In this document: piece by piece, positions 27,092-35,306 of the stretch
How positions within the stretch are numbered: position 1 is the first letter of the stretch
How the letters are laid out: every line of letters starts with the position of its first letter
Assembly (NCBI RefSeq): GCF_021531315.1
Contig: NZ_JAFBIQ010000014.1
Span: forward strand, 1 to 57,584
DNA from: Oscillibacter valericigenes
GTDB lineage: Bacteria > Bacillota > Clostridia > Oscillospirales > Oscillospiraceae
Direction: 5' to 3'
Length of the DNA stretch: 57,584 bases
Position numbers and translations under genes: made by a program
The notes under the pieces: model-generated
What the model was told of the DNA's origin: nothing
The model's database searches: none
Seen by the model: only the letters and a program-made list of their open reading frames with translations

Positions 27092-27285
27092 CCAAAACCA
27101 CGCGTTAGACGCGTGGTACGGTAAGAATTAAATAGTTGAGCAGAAAAAACTCCTTCTGGTAAGATAAAGATGCGGTCTGCCAACTGCAAGCTTACAAACC
27201 AGAAAGAGGTCACTCAATGAGAATGAATGACATCAACAGTTTATCGCACACGAAATGAAAGTGCAAATATCATATTGTGTTTGCA
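27092..27285 (+). mobile_element. Truncated IS200/IS605-type left end with tnpA stub
   Basis: A subterminal hairpin (ACCACGCG / CGCGTGGT, 27,097-27,117) is followed about 100 bp later by a ribosome binding site and an ATG at 27,217. That frame encodes MRMNDINSLSHTK, a TGA, then KCKYHIVFA. IS200 TnpA proteins begin with the same MKDxNSLSHTKWKCKYHIVFA pattern, so the TGA replaces a Trp codon. After about 23 codons the homology stops and unrelated DNA follows. The element is therefore dead: nonsense mutation plus loss of the catalytic domain. It marks the left boundary of the AT-rich island. Confidence 0.7.
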
Positions 27286-27800
27286 ATGGTATTTTCAATC
27301 ACACATTGTTGTGTGAATTTCATCAAGGCAAGCTGTTACTCCATTTAACGATACCTTTTGAAGAAAAGCCAAAGACTAACTTACCGAGCGACAATCTCGA
27401 GTACTACCGTCAGCGAAAACAGATGACAACAAGACAGTTGGCAGAAAAGCTGGATATTGTACCATCAACTGTTGTGATGTATGAAAATGGAAAACATCCT
27501 ATTCCTTATGATGTAGCTATTAAGCTGGCAGATGTTTTGGAAATCGAAGCGTCCTTACTCTATGATGATTTCTCCCGTTTCCTTGCTGTACCCTATAGCG
27601 AGGCGCTAAAGAGCGTTAGAACGGCTCTGGGTCTGTCACAGAAGGCTTTTGCAGAACGGATAGGGATTGTACCAAGCTACTATTATAAAATCGAAGAAGG
27701 CAATCGCAGACCGTCACGAAAGGTTTATCAGAAGATATATGCTGCGCTTGAAACGACCAGTCTACAAACTTCACTTTTAGGGGAGCATCCATTACAATGA
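27255..27800 (+). CDS. Helix-turn-helix (XRE-type) protein, tandem HTH
   Basis: The 181-residue frame encodes two XRE-like DNA-binding domains: residues ~50-95 (EYYRQRKQMTTRQLAEKLDIVPSTVVMYENGKHP) and ~118-165 (VRTALGLSQKAFAERIGIVPSYYYKIEEGNRRPS). Such tandem-HTH genes commonly precede tnpV in Clostridial mobile elements, and tnpV follows here. The first ~12 residues are tnpA sequence read in another frame, so the native N terminus has been lost and replaced at the junction. Whether it is translated from this ATG is unclear. Codon use is AT-rich, unlike the chromosome on its left. Confidence 0.7.
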   Translation: MKVQISYCVCNGIFNHTLLCEFHQGKLLLHLTIPFEEKPKTNLPSDNLEYYRQRKQMTTRQLAEKLDIVPSTVVMYENGKHPIPYDVAIKLADVLEIEASLLYDDFSRFLAVPYSEALKSVRTALGLSQKAFAERIGIVPSYYYKIEEGNRRPSRKVYQKIYAALETTSLQTSLLGEHPLQ

Positions 27801-27832
27801 AAGTGAAAGAAAAAATGATTGGAGGAGTTGCT

Positions 27833-28183
27833 ATGACACAGAATTTGACTTATACCCGTTGTGGTGATTATCTCATCCCTGATATTCGGTTGAGCTATGC
27901 AAGCGATAAACCACTTGGGAAGTACGGTAGAATGCGCAGAGCTTATCTGGAGCAAAACAACCCTATGTTGCTCGATGATTTAATTCTTGCTGAAACTTTG
28001 TTCCCGCATCTTTGGAAAATTGATGAGATAGCACATTGCAGAATGGAGCGGCTGACGGAGGAGCTTTTGGAAGGAAATCCTGCTCCGGATAAAGCAACTC
28101 AACAATTTGCATGGATTCAGCACATGAATATGCTGAAAGCACAGGCTGAAGAAATTATAGTTGCAGAGCTGATTTACAGTTAA
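27833..28183 (+). CDS. tnpV: Transposon-encoded protein TnpV
   Basis: The 116-residue protein matches the TnpV family of Clostridial integrative elements: GKYGRMRRAYLEQNNPMLLDDLIL, the ERLTEELLEG helix and the closing LKAQAEEIIVAELIYS. The function of TnpV is not established. I placed the start at the ATG preceded by ATTGGAGGAGTTGCT rather than one 36 bases upstream that overlaps the HTH gene's stop but has no good ribosome binding site. A hairpin terminator follows. Confidence 0.85.
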   Translation: MTQNLTYTRCGDYLIPDIRLSYASDKPLGKYGRMRRAYLEQNNPMLLDDLILAETLFPHLWKIDEIAHCRMERLTEELLEGNPAPDKATQQFAWIQHMNMLKAQAEEIIVAELIYS

Positions 28184-28198
28184 ATAACCAATAAAAGA

Positions 28199-28230
28199 AT
28201 GGACTGGCTCGAAAGGGTCAGTCCATTTGT
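28199..28230 (+). terminator. Intrinsic terminator after tnpV
   Basis: Hairpin ATGGACTG...CAGTCCAT followed by TTGTTAT. Confidence 0.7.
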
Positions 28231-28275
28231 TATGCAGAAGAACAATTCTTGAATTGTGTTTTTGACAGTTCCAGA

Positions 28276-28315
28276 ATTGTGATTTTCACAATTCAAGAGT
28301 TGTGAAAATCACAAT
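28276..28315. repeat. Perfect 16-bp palindrome in the replication-gene relic
   Basis: Arms ATTGTGATTTTCACAA and its exact complement flank the 8-base spacer TTCAAGAG. It lies just 5' of the frame encoding NNTDNNYTDYSDTD. It could be an iteron-like or regulatory site of the lost element, or simply sequence within the decayed coding region. Confidence 0.6.
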
Positions 28316-28482
28316 GTAATAATACTGATAATAACTATACTGATTATAGTGATACTGATCCGTTCCTTTCTCTTCCTATCCGGAATGGAAAAGAAATGAT
28401 AAGATGTTATATAACTGATGATGAGGCAGTGGTATGCCTTTATTGCAGAATATCTTTTTCACTATCTCATATAGAAATGTGA
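28306..28482 (+). pseudogene. Relic of a RepA_N/DUF6017-type replication initiator
   Basis: A start-less frame reads KSQCNNTDNNYTDYSDTD then PFLSLPIRNGKEM. In Clostridial ICE and plasmid initiator proteins a low-complexity NTD/YTD-rich linker of this type separates the N-terminal winged-helix domain from the C-terminal domain. Stops lie on both sides and neither flanking domain is present, so only the linker survives. The assignment rests on this compositional signature alone. The rest of 28,231-28,596 holds no supported gene. Confidence 0.45.
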
Positions 28483-28596
28483 TCGATGAGCATAAAAAAT
28501 TAATAATTTTGTGATTGTAATTTATATGGATTTCGCATATAATAAAAGCGTGATTATAAAGCATAAGACTCCAATAAAAATGTGAGGAGTGATTCT

Positions 28597-29940
28597 ATGG
28601 AACGATTTATCTTAAAAAAGTTGCTGGATTGGAAGAATTCTCCCTACCGCAAGCCTTTAATCTTGAAGGGCGTACGTCAGGTGGGTAAGACTTGGATTCT
28701 GAAAGAGTTCGGCAGACACTATTATGAAAATACCGCCTATTTCAACTTTGACGAGAACGAAGAATATAAGCAATTCTTTGAAACTACAAAAGATGTTGAC
28801 CGTATCCTGCAAAATTTGATGCTGGCAAGCGGTCAGAAGATAGTGCCGGAAAAGACCCTCATCATCTTTGATGAGGTGCAGGACTGCCCTAAGGTCATCA
28901 ACTCCATGAAATATTTTTGTGAGAATGCCCCGCAGTATCACATTGTCTGCGCCGGTTCTCTTCTGGGCATTGCTCTGGCAAAGCCATCTTCCTTCCCAGT
29001 AGGCAAGGTCAACTTCATGCAGATTGACCCTATGACCTTCACAGAATTTCTGCTTGCCAACGGTGATGAAAACTTAGCAAAGTATCTGGAAACGGTAAAC
29101 ACCATTGAACCGATTCCTGATGCGTTCTTTAATCCTCTGTATGAGAAATTGAAAATGTACTATGTGACTGGCGGTATGCCGGAATCAGTTAAGATGTGGA
29201 CGGAGGCAAGGGATGTTGCAGCCATGCAAGAAGCCTTGTCTGGTATTATCGGTGCGTATGAGCGTGATTTTGCCAAGCATCCTAATCTCAGCGAGTTCCC
29301 GAAAATCTCAATGATTTGGAAGTCTGTTCCTTCTCAACTGGCAAGGGAGAACAAGAAGTTTATCTATAAGGTGGTCAAGGAAGGCGCACGAGCCCGTGAG
29401 TACGAGGATGCTTTGCAATGGCTGGTGGATGCCCGTCTGGTGCATAAAATTTATCGCAGCTCAGCTCCCGGCTTGCCGATTGCAGCTTACGATGACTTGT
29501 CTGCTTTCAAGATTTATTTGGTAGATGTGGGACTGCTCCGCCGTCTGGCACAGTTGGCCCCCACTGCCTTTGGCGAAGGGAACCGCCTATTTACTGAATT
29601 CAAAGGCGCATTAACCGAAAACTTTGTGTTGCAGACTTTAATTACTCAGTTTGAAGTCATGCCCCGTTATTGGAGCCAGAACAACCCACCTTACGAGGTG
29701 GATTTCCTCATTCAGCGGGAGAACGACATCTTCCCCGTGGAGGTCAAATCTGAAGCCAACACAACCAGCAAGAGTATGAAGAAGTTCAAGGAACTGTTCC
29801 CTGACAAGGTCAAGCTTCGAATCCGTTTCTCATTGGACAATCTGAAACTGGACGATGATGTGCTGAACATTCCACTATTCATGGCAGATCAGGCGAATCG
29901 TTTAATCGGATTGGCACTAGAACAGAGAGAGGTACAGTAA
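28597..29940 (+). CDS. AAA_14/DUF4143 ATPase
   Basis: The 447-residue protein has a P-loop ATPase domain with Walker A GVRQVGKT (residues 25-32) and Walker B LIIFDEVQD near residue 90, followed by SLLGIAL as the sensor region. The C-terminal DUF4143 domain ends in a nuclease-like fold with EVDFLIQ and FPVEVKS, the D and E-x-K of a PD-(D/E)xK core. These proteins are widespread in mobile and genomic islands; a defence or toxin-like role is suspected but unproven. ATG start with GAGGAGTGATTCT. First of three closely spaced genes leading to the methylase. Confidence 0.9.
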   Translation: MERFILKKLLDWKNSPYRKPLILKGVRQVGKTWILKEFGRHYYENTAYFNFDENEEYKQFFETTKDVDRILQNLMLASGQKIVPEKTLIIFDEVQDCPKVINSMKYFCENAPQYHIVCAGSLLGIALAKPSSFPVGKVNFMQIDPMTFTEFLLANGDENLAKYLETVNTIEPIPDAFFNPLYEKLKMYYVTGGMPESVKMWTEARDVAAMQEALSGIIGAYERDFAKHPNLSEFPKISMIWKSVPSQLARENKKFIYKVVKEGARAREYEDALQWLVDARLVHKIYRSSAPGLPIAAYDDLSAFKIYLVDVGLLRRLAQLAPTAFGEGNRLFTEFKGALTENFVLQTLITQFEVMPRYWSQNNPPYEVDFLIQRENDIFPVEVKSEANTTSKSMKKFKELFPDKVKLRIRFSLDNLKLDDDVLNIPLFMADQANRLIGLALEQREVQ

Positions 29941-29961
29941 TAGAGATATGGAGGCTATGAG

Positions 29962-30792
29962 ATGGCTATTAGTAAAAAACTTGAAATTATATATCACAAT
30001 GGTCAGCCAGACGGTATCCGCTCCATTCGCCGCCATTTATCTACTATGACCACTTATGTCATTCCTCGTCCACTACTTTCAGAATCTAAAAAATTAACTG
30101 GAATCAACCGTCCTGGTATTTACTACCTAATTAGCGAGAATGACGATAACAAGATTGCTCAAATATATATAGGTCAGACGAGAAATGGTGTTAGCCGTCT
30201 GGATGATCACAATCGTTCCAAAGACTTTTGGAACAAGGCAATCATGTTTTTGGCTGACAGCAAAACTTTTTCATTGGATATGATCAGCGGCCTTGAAGCT
30301 TATGCCATAAATAAGGCTACTGAATCCAAACGGTATAAGGTAGAAAACACAGTCAATCCCAAATACGAAATCGATGAATATGATTTGCCGTTGATCGAAG
30401 AAGTGTATGAGGAAATCAAATTCATTATGGCCACACAGGGATATAAAATGGACAACTCCAAGTCAACGCTAAATGAGGCCAACACCCTGCATACAACCAG
30501 AAACGGTGTCCAAGCATTTGGTGTTTACGACGGTGAAAAATTTGAAGTGTTAGAAGGCTCGGAGATTGATATGAGCCGTAAGTGCCATTCCGATAATATT
30601 GAAAAGCAGCGGCAAACCGCAATTAAAAACGGCAATATTGTTGATATTGGTGGCAAATACAAGCTGAACGTTTCTGTATCCTTTACATCCCCCAGCTCTG
30701 CTGCCATGTTTGTTCTTGGCGGTAGCTCAAATGGCTGGGTTGAATGGAAGAACAAGAACGGAAAAACACTGGACGAATTGTTCCGCAAATAA
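29962..30792 (+). CDS. GIY-YIG nuclease with C-terminal DUF4357 domain
   Basis: The 276-residue protein has a GIY-YIG fold at about residues 50-120: GIYYLI, then IYIGQTRNGVSRLDDH with the catalytic Arg. A DUF4357 domain occupies the last ~95 residues (SPSSAAMFVLGGSSNGWVEW). GIY-YIG domains nick DNA in restriction, homing and repair systems, and DUF4357 proteins are often encoded next to type I-like restriction genes, as here. It lies 21 bp after the AAA_14 gene and 39 bp before the methylase. ATG with ATGGAGGCTATGAG upstream. Confidence 0.85.
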   Translation: MAISKKLEIIYHNGQPDGIRSIRRHLSTMTTYVIPRPLLSESKKLTGINRPGIYYLISENDDNKIAQIYIGQTRNGVSRLDDHNRSKDFWNKAIMFLADSKTFSLDMISGLEAYAINKATESKRYKVENTVNPKYEIDEYDLPLIEEVYEEIKFIMATQGYKMDNSKSTLNEANTLHTTRNGVQAFGVYDGEKFEVLEGSEIDMSRKCHSDNIEKQRQTAIKNGNIVDIGGKYKLNVSVSFTSPSSAAMFVLGGSSNGWVEWKNKNGKTLDELFRK

Positions 30793-30831
30793 TAACATGT
30801 GTATATTTATTCGAATAACGGAGGGCAAGAA

Positions 30832-33526
30832 ATGGATCGCACCCTAATTAAAAAATATATAGACAACCAACCCCAAAAAGTTGTCGCAAAGATGGATCTG
30901 GGCAAGAATAAAATCGAATATCAAGGTATACTCCAAGGTCAAGTTATCAAGGAGATTAAGGGCGACGAAGAAATGTCTCGTTCTTTCATTTTGACTCGTT
31001 TGGTCAATGAATTGGGTTATGCTCCTGATCGAATTGAAATAGAACATGAGTACACCGCCGGGCGTCCACATACCAATACAAGTCGGATTGACATTGTTGT
31101 TCGAGATGCTAAGGGAAATGCATTTTTATTTATTGAATGTAAATCTCCTGATGCCTATGCTTCAGATGATAGAGACCAGATTATTGAGGAACAGTTGTAC
31201 AAAGTTGCTGGAATGGAGCGAACCGAGGGTAATTCTGTTCGCTATCTGGTACTGTATACCACAGCGGAAACAATTGATAAAGTAATGGACGAATGTATCA
31301 TCATTGATACAGAAAAGTTTCCTACCTTTGCTGATTGGGAAGTGTCCAGAGACTTTTCCAATACGCTTCCTGCCAGATATGGTAAGGCCCAGAAGACTCC
31401 GTATATCAAAGCATCCGCAAAAGACTTAGAAACGGATTTCTCTAACAAAATGCTAAACCAGTTGCAAACCGACCTTCATAATGTTCTTTGGGGTGGTGGC
31501 GGAACAGACGATAACGAAGTGTTCGCTTCCTTAACAAACTTGATTCTCGCAAAAATTCAGGACGAAGATGAGAAAGAAGATGGGGACACATACGATTTCC
31601 AGTCTATGACTTTTGCCAAAGATGGCGACGAGGAATTCGAGACAAACGAGCAACTCTTCGAGCGCATCAATGCGCTTTATCGTCGTGCACTCAAGTCCAA
31701 ACTCTATATTCTTGACGAAAATGAACTTCAAAAATCGTATGTCATTGACAGCAAGAAGTTTTCCTTGTCTAAGCTAAAATATGCTGTTCAACGAATGGAA
31801 GGTCTTTCCTTTGTTGATGGCAAGAACAGCCTGAGTGGAAAAGACATTCTTGGTGACTTTTTTGAGGGTATCATTCGCAACGGTTTCAAGCAGAGTAAGG
31901 GTCAGTTCTTTACTCATATCAACATTGTCAGATTTATGCTTTACGCCATGCAGACTGATAAGCTGGCAATTAAACGAATCAAGGAAGATAAAGAACTTCC
32001 TTACATGATCGATCCTTCTGCCGGTAGCGGTACATTTTTGATTGAATACATGAAATTCATCACCAAAAACATGAAATATCGTAATCGCAATGCGGATGGA
32101 TATAATGCCCTGCTGGGCACAGCAAGAGCCGTTAAAGACAAAGTTCTCTCTGATTGGTTCTATCCTAACCACCGTGAAAACAAGTGGGCTCAAACCTATA
32201 TTTATGGCTCAGAGATCAATTTCAATCTGGGAACCGCAGCTAAGGTTAATATGATTCTACATGGTGATGGTTCAACTAATATTTTTGTCAAAGATGGCCT
32301 TCTGCCTTTTTCGAAATATGAAAAAGAGACTGCTCCCAACGCTTTGCATGGAAGCGACAAAAATGAGTTGTATCAGAACCGGGAGGTGAATGGACAGTTT
32401 GATCTGATTCTAACAAATGAGGCTGTTATTTGTGGACTAACACCCGAAAAAGCCTGTAATTTCAAGGAATTTGCGGCATAAGCCCTTGCATTTGGGCAGT
32501 GCCGAAACTGAATAGCGATGTTATACTGGGAGTAAGCGTTGGACGCTTAGCCCATTTTTTATTGCCAGAATTGAATATGAACACGCCTTGCGCGTCTGTC
32601 TCGCCCTCCGGGGAGAATGCCTTTACGGCTGGACAGACGCGCTTTTTTTGTACCCATTTTCAGGAGGATGAACGCCATGACAGATTAGTCTTTGCTTAAC
32701 ATCAGCAAATCCTCCGTTTAGCGTGGAACTCGATAATGACACCAAAAAGAGCGTAAAACATGATTTCATGTTTGGCGAGAAAAAGAACTCCGAAAACCTT
32801 TTTGTTGAGCGTTGGTATCAGTTGCTGAGAGAAAATGGTCGTCTTGCTGCTGTTCTTCCTGAGAGTGTTTTTGACACAACCGAAAACAAGTATATTCGAC
32901 TTTTCTTATATAAATACTTTACCATCAAGGCAGTTGTTTCCTTGCCTCAAATTTCTTTTGAGCCCTATACTTCGACAAAAACCAGTATTCTTTTTGCACA
33001 AAAGAAAACTGCTGCCGAAGTTAAAGCATGGAACGATGCTTGGGATAGCGCAAGCAAGGAGTATAGCCACCTTGTAACGCAAGCAAAAAATTTGATTGCT
33101 GTTGCTAATGGCACAAAGCAAAAAGCAAAATTGCCGTCAATCAAAAATCTGACAGCGGAACAAGAACGAAAAGTTCTGGCGAGAATGTTAAAAAATTACC
33201 TGACAGAACTTGATGACGAGTTGGATGCGAATACATTAATCAAAAAGTATACTGAGGAATTAGAAAGTATTTGTACTATTGATAAAGACACAAAGGATAC
33301 TTTTGGTTTCGTTAATACTTGGTGGGTTTTTGGAGAAGTTGCTTCGAAACTAAACTATTCGCTATTTGTAGCAGAAGCAGAAAACATCGGTTATAAGCGG
33401 ACTAAACGAGGTGAAAAAGCGATGCCAAACGATCTTTATCGTGTCGATGCATCGGGTGATATTTTAATTGATGACAACATCGAAGAAACAGTACTGGATG
33501 AAATGCGTAAAATAACATGGAATTGA
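30832..33526 (+). pseudogene. hsdM: HsdM-type N6-adenine DNA methylase, split by a 292-bp insertion
   Basis: Removing bases 32,419-32,710 rebuilds one uninterrupted 800-codon frame. The N-terminal domain (IDIVVRDAKGNAFLFIECKSPD) resembles the HsdR N-terminal nuclease fold. The methylase core has motif I DPSAGSGTF at residue 394 and motif IV NPPF at residue 529. The insertion falls exactly between Asn529 and PPFSVELDND, so the first part ends at 32,481 after foreign codons and the second has no proper start. Flanking copies of CAAAT look like a target duplication. Catalysis would be lost unless the insertion can leave. ATG with GGAGGGCAAGAA. Confidence 0.88.
32419..32710. mobile_element. 292-bp insertion in the methylase NPPF motif
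   Basis: The segment starts after CAAAT (32,414-32,418) and ends with a second CAAAT (32,706-32,710). It contains a short frame end (TPEKACNFKEFAA), an extended -10-like TGTTATACT and a 40-codon frame beginning MNTPCASVSPSG (about 32,577-32,699). A GC-rich hairpin (GCGCGTCTGTC...GACAGACGCGC, then seven T) and AGGAGGATGAACGCC before ATGACAGATTAG are also present. This is the layout of a leader and attenuator ahead of a gene in an integrative element, cut off after three codons. Ends show no terminal inverted repeat, so the element type is unresolved. Confidence 0.65.
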
Positions 33527-33536
33527 GGAAGAGAAC

Positions 33537-33638
33537 ATGAAAATGATTAGCAAAATTCCTTTTTCTATGTTTTCAAAACATTCCAATATACGTCTGGGGG
33601 CATACTATGAATTGCCTAAAAGAGGACGAAATGGGTGA
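33537..33638 (+). pseudogene. 5' stub of a gene after hsdM (possibly hsdS)
   Basis: An ATG 10 bp after the methylase stop, with GAGGAAGAGAAC upstream, encodes MKMISKIPFSMFSKHSNIRLGAYYEL. It then runs into DNA also found next to the second IS1182 copy (near 53,416-53,463). The position right behind hsdM and the IRLGAYYE phrase suggest the first codons of a specificity subunit. Only about 26 native codons remain, so this is an inference from context. Confidence 0.45.
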
Positions 33639-33832
33639 GCAACTCACCATGAGCTAATACGGCGCTGTTGACAAAGTCTCTCTCCGTTCTACCCTGCCAA
33701 CAAAATTTGTCGCTTTCTTGCAGACATTTGTCCCGCAACAGACAGAGCGCGCAGTCCCGTTTATCCGCCTGATACTCCCAGAACAAGCCGCTGGCGCTGC
33801 GGGCCAGCCGTCTTAAACGCAGCCCCTTGTAT
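33616..33832 (-). pseudogene. C-terminal fragment of the IS1182-family transposase
   Basis: The minus-strand frame reads YKGLRLRRLARSASG, then FWEYQADKRDCALCLLRDKC and FCWQGRTERDFVNSA. The cysteine pattern (CALCLLRDKC) is the C-terminal motif of IS1182 transposases. The frame passes through the terminal repeat and stops outside at 33,616. It joins in frame to the N-terminal part once the IS110 insertion is removed. Confidence 0.8.
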
Positions 33833-34064
33833 TAGAGTAGTAGTTTTTCAAGCCCCTCTCCAGGGGCGTATGCTACACTGTAAGGGATGCTGTGGATTGG
33901 TTATCAGCTCCTACCGCCAGACGGTTCCAGAAAGGCTCCAACCACAGTCCTTTACAGTATTGTTGATCAGTTAGATACCGCCAGACGGTTTATGTAGAAC
34001 AAGGTTACAAGAGTAAAGCGTCCTGTGGATCCAGCATCAAAATAAACGTACCGGAGGTATTCTC
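33833..34064 (+). ncRNA. Candidate bridge-RNA region of the IS110 element
   Basis: IS110-group elements encode their bridge RNA in the non-coding stretch upstream of the transposase. This 232-bp stretch has two direct copies of TACCGCCAGACGGTT (33,912-33,926 and 33,976-33,990). Each can fold as ACCG-loop-CGGT, and there are further complementary pieces (CCCCTCTCCAGGGG; CTGTGGATTGG). That fits a multi-hairpin RNA with repeated loops, but target- and donor-binding loops were not assigned. Confidence 0.5.
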
Positions 34065-35196
34065 ATGATTTGCGTGGGTATTGACGTTGCCAAGGATAAG
34101 CATGATTGCTTTATCCTCAGCTCAAAAGGCGAAGTTCTGGCAGATGTATTCACCATCCAAAACAGCGCAGAGGGCTTTGACAGGCTCCTGCAAACCATTC
34201 GCCGCTGTGCCCGCCCGGAAGACAAAATAAAAGTAGGGCTTGAGGCTACCGGACATTACAGCTACAACATCCTTGGATTTCTGCTTGACAACGGCTTGGA
34301 CACCTACATCATCAATCCGCTGCACACCAACCTCTGCCGAAAAAGCCTGAGCCTTCGCAAAACCAAGACTGACCGTGTCGATGCGCGAACCATTGCAGCT
34401 ATGCTCATGTCTGATGTGGACCTCAAGTCCTACACAGACACAGCATACCACAACGAAGAGCCAAAGTCACTCGCAAGATATCGGTTTGACAAAGTTCGTG
34501 AGCGGGCGAAGCTGAAGCAGTCGGTTTCCCGCCTGGTCACGATCCTGTTCCCTGAACTGGAAAAGCTGGTTTCATTACTGCACACGGCATCCGTTTACGC
34601 ACTTCTCAGCGAGCTTCCCGGCGCCAAACAGGTCGCCGGAGCACACTTGACGCATCTGAAAGCAGTCTTGAGCGATGCCTCCAAAGGCCGCTACGGGCGA
34701 GATATGGCAACAACGCTTCGGGAGACAGCCCGATGCTCTGTCGGCTCTGTTATGCCGGCCAAGTCTCTGGAATTGCAGCATACGATCCGCATGATTCACG
34801 AACTGGACGCCGAGATTGAGGACATTGATTCCGGGTATTGGCGTTCGTATGGGCGCTATGATCCTTGCCGAAATAGGAGACTTCTCCCGCTTCGACTCGC
34901 CGGATAAGATACTTGCCTATGCTGGCATGTCGCCCTCTACTTACCAGTCTGGGCAGCTTTCATTGTCTGGAACCTACTCGCATATGGAAAAACGAGGCTC
35001 CCGTTATTTGCGCTACGCTCTTTACAACGCCACCAAATATGTCTGCCTTTGGGATCCGACCTTTGCTGCTTACTTCACCAAAAAGCGGGCCGAGGGCAAG
35101 CACTACAATGTTGCACTTTCCCATGCGGCAAAGAAGCTGGTTTGGCTGATCTACGCTTTGGAGAAATCCAAACGGCCGTACAGCGCAACCGCATAA
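34065..35196 (+). pseudogene. IS110-family transposase, frameshifted
   Basis: The first frame (34,065-34,907) encodes the RuvC-like DEDD domain: Asp in VGIDVAKDKHD, Glu in GLEATGHYSYN and Asp in KTKTDRVDARTIA. The second frame (from about 34,816) encodes the C-terminal domain with the catalytic Ser in AYAGMSPSTYQSGQLS and the KRGSRYLRYAL block. The two frames meet near 34,830, where family members normally have a longer linker before IPGIGVRMGAM, so a small deletion and a frameshift are both likely. Without programmed shifting no full enzyme is made. ATG with ACCGGAGGTATTCTC upstream. Confidence 0.82.
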
Positions 35197-35306
35197 CAGC
35201 TTTTCTCTTATATGCTTAGCTGGGCGTCCAACCGGATGTCTGCTTTGCTATACCCTTTTTGAACCGTCTAAAATTTTTACCGCTCCTCTCATTTCAGACT
35301 TGACAT

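Noticed and set aside
27097-27117. Third copy of the multi-hairpin repeat at the left edge of the island
   Set aside because: Only one hairpin (CACGCG-loop-CGCGTG) is shared; its context fits an IS200/IS605 subterminal hairpin better.
27217-27285. TGA read as tryptophan or selenocysteine in the IS200 transposase stub
   Set aside because: TGA is the normal stop of many genes in the window (gltX, hflX, amidotransferase neighbours), and the frame breaks a few codons later anyway.
28276-28345. CRISPR-like repeats in the AT-rich stretch with recurring ACTGAT and ATTGTGA words
   Set aside because: The words are 6-7 bp, unevenly spaced and explained by a low-complexity NTD/YTD-coding segment; no spacer-repeat structure exists. 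No CRISPR array was seen anywhere.
32419-32710. Group II intron or intein as the insertion in the methylase
   Set aside because: The 5' end lacks GTGyG, there is no domain V-like end, stop codons occur in the host frame, and a CAAAT duplication points to transposition or recombination instead.
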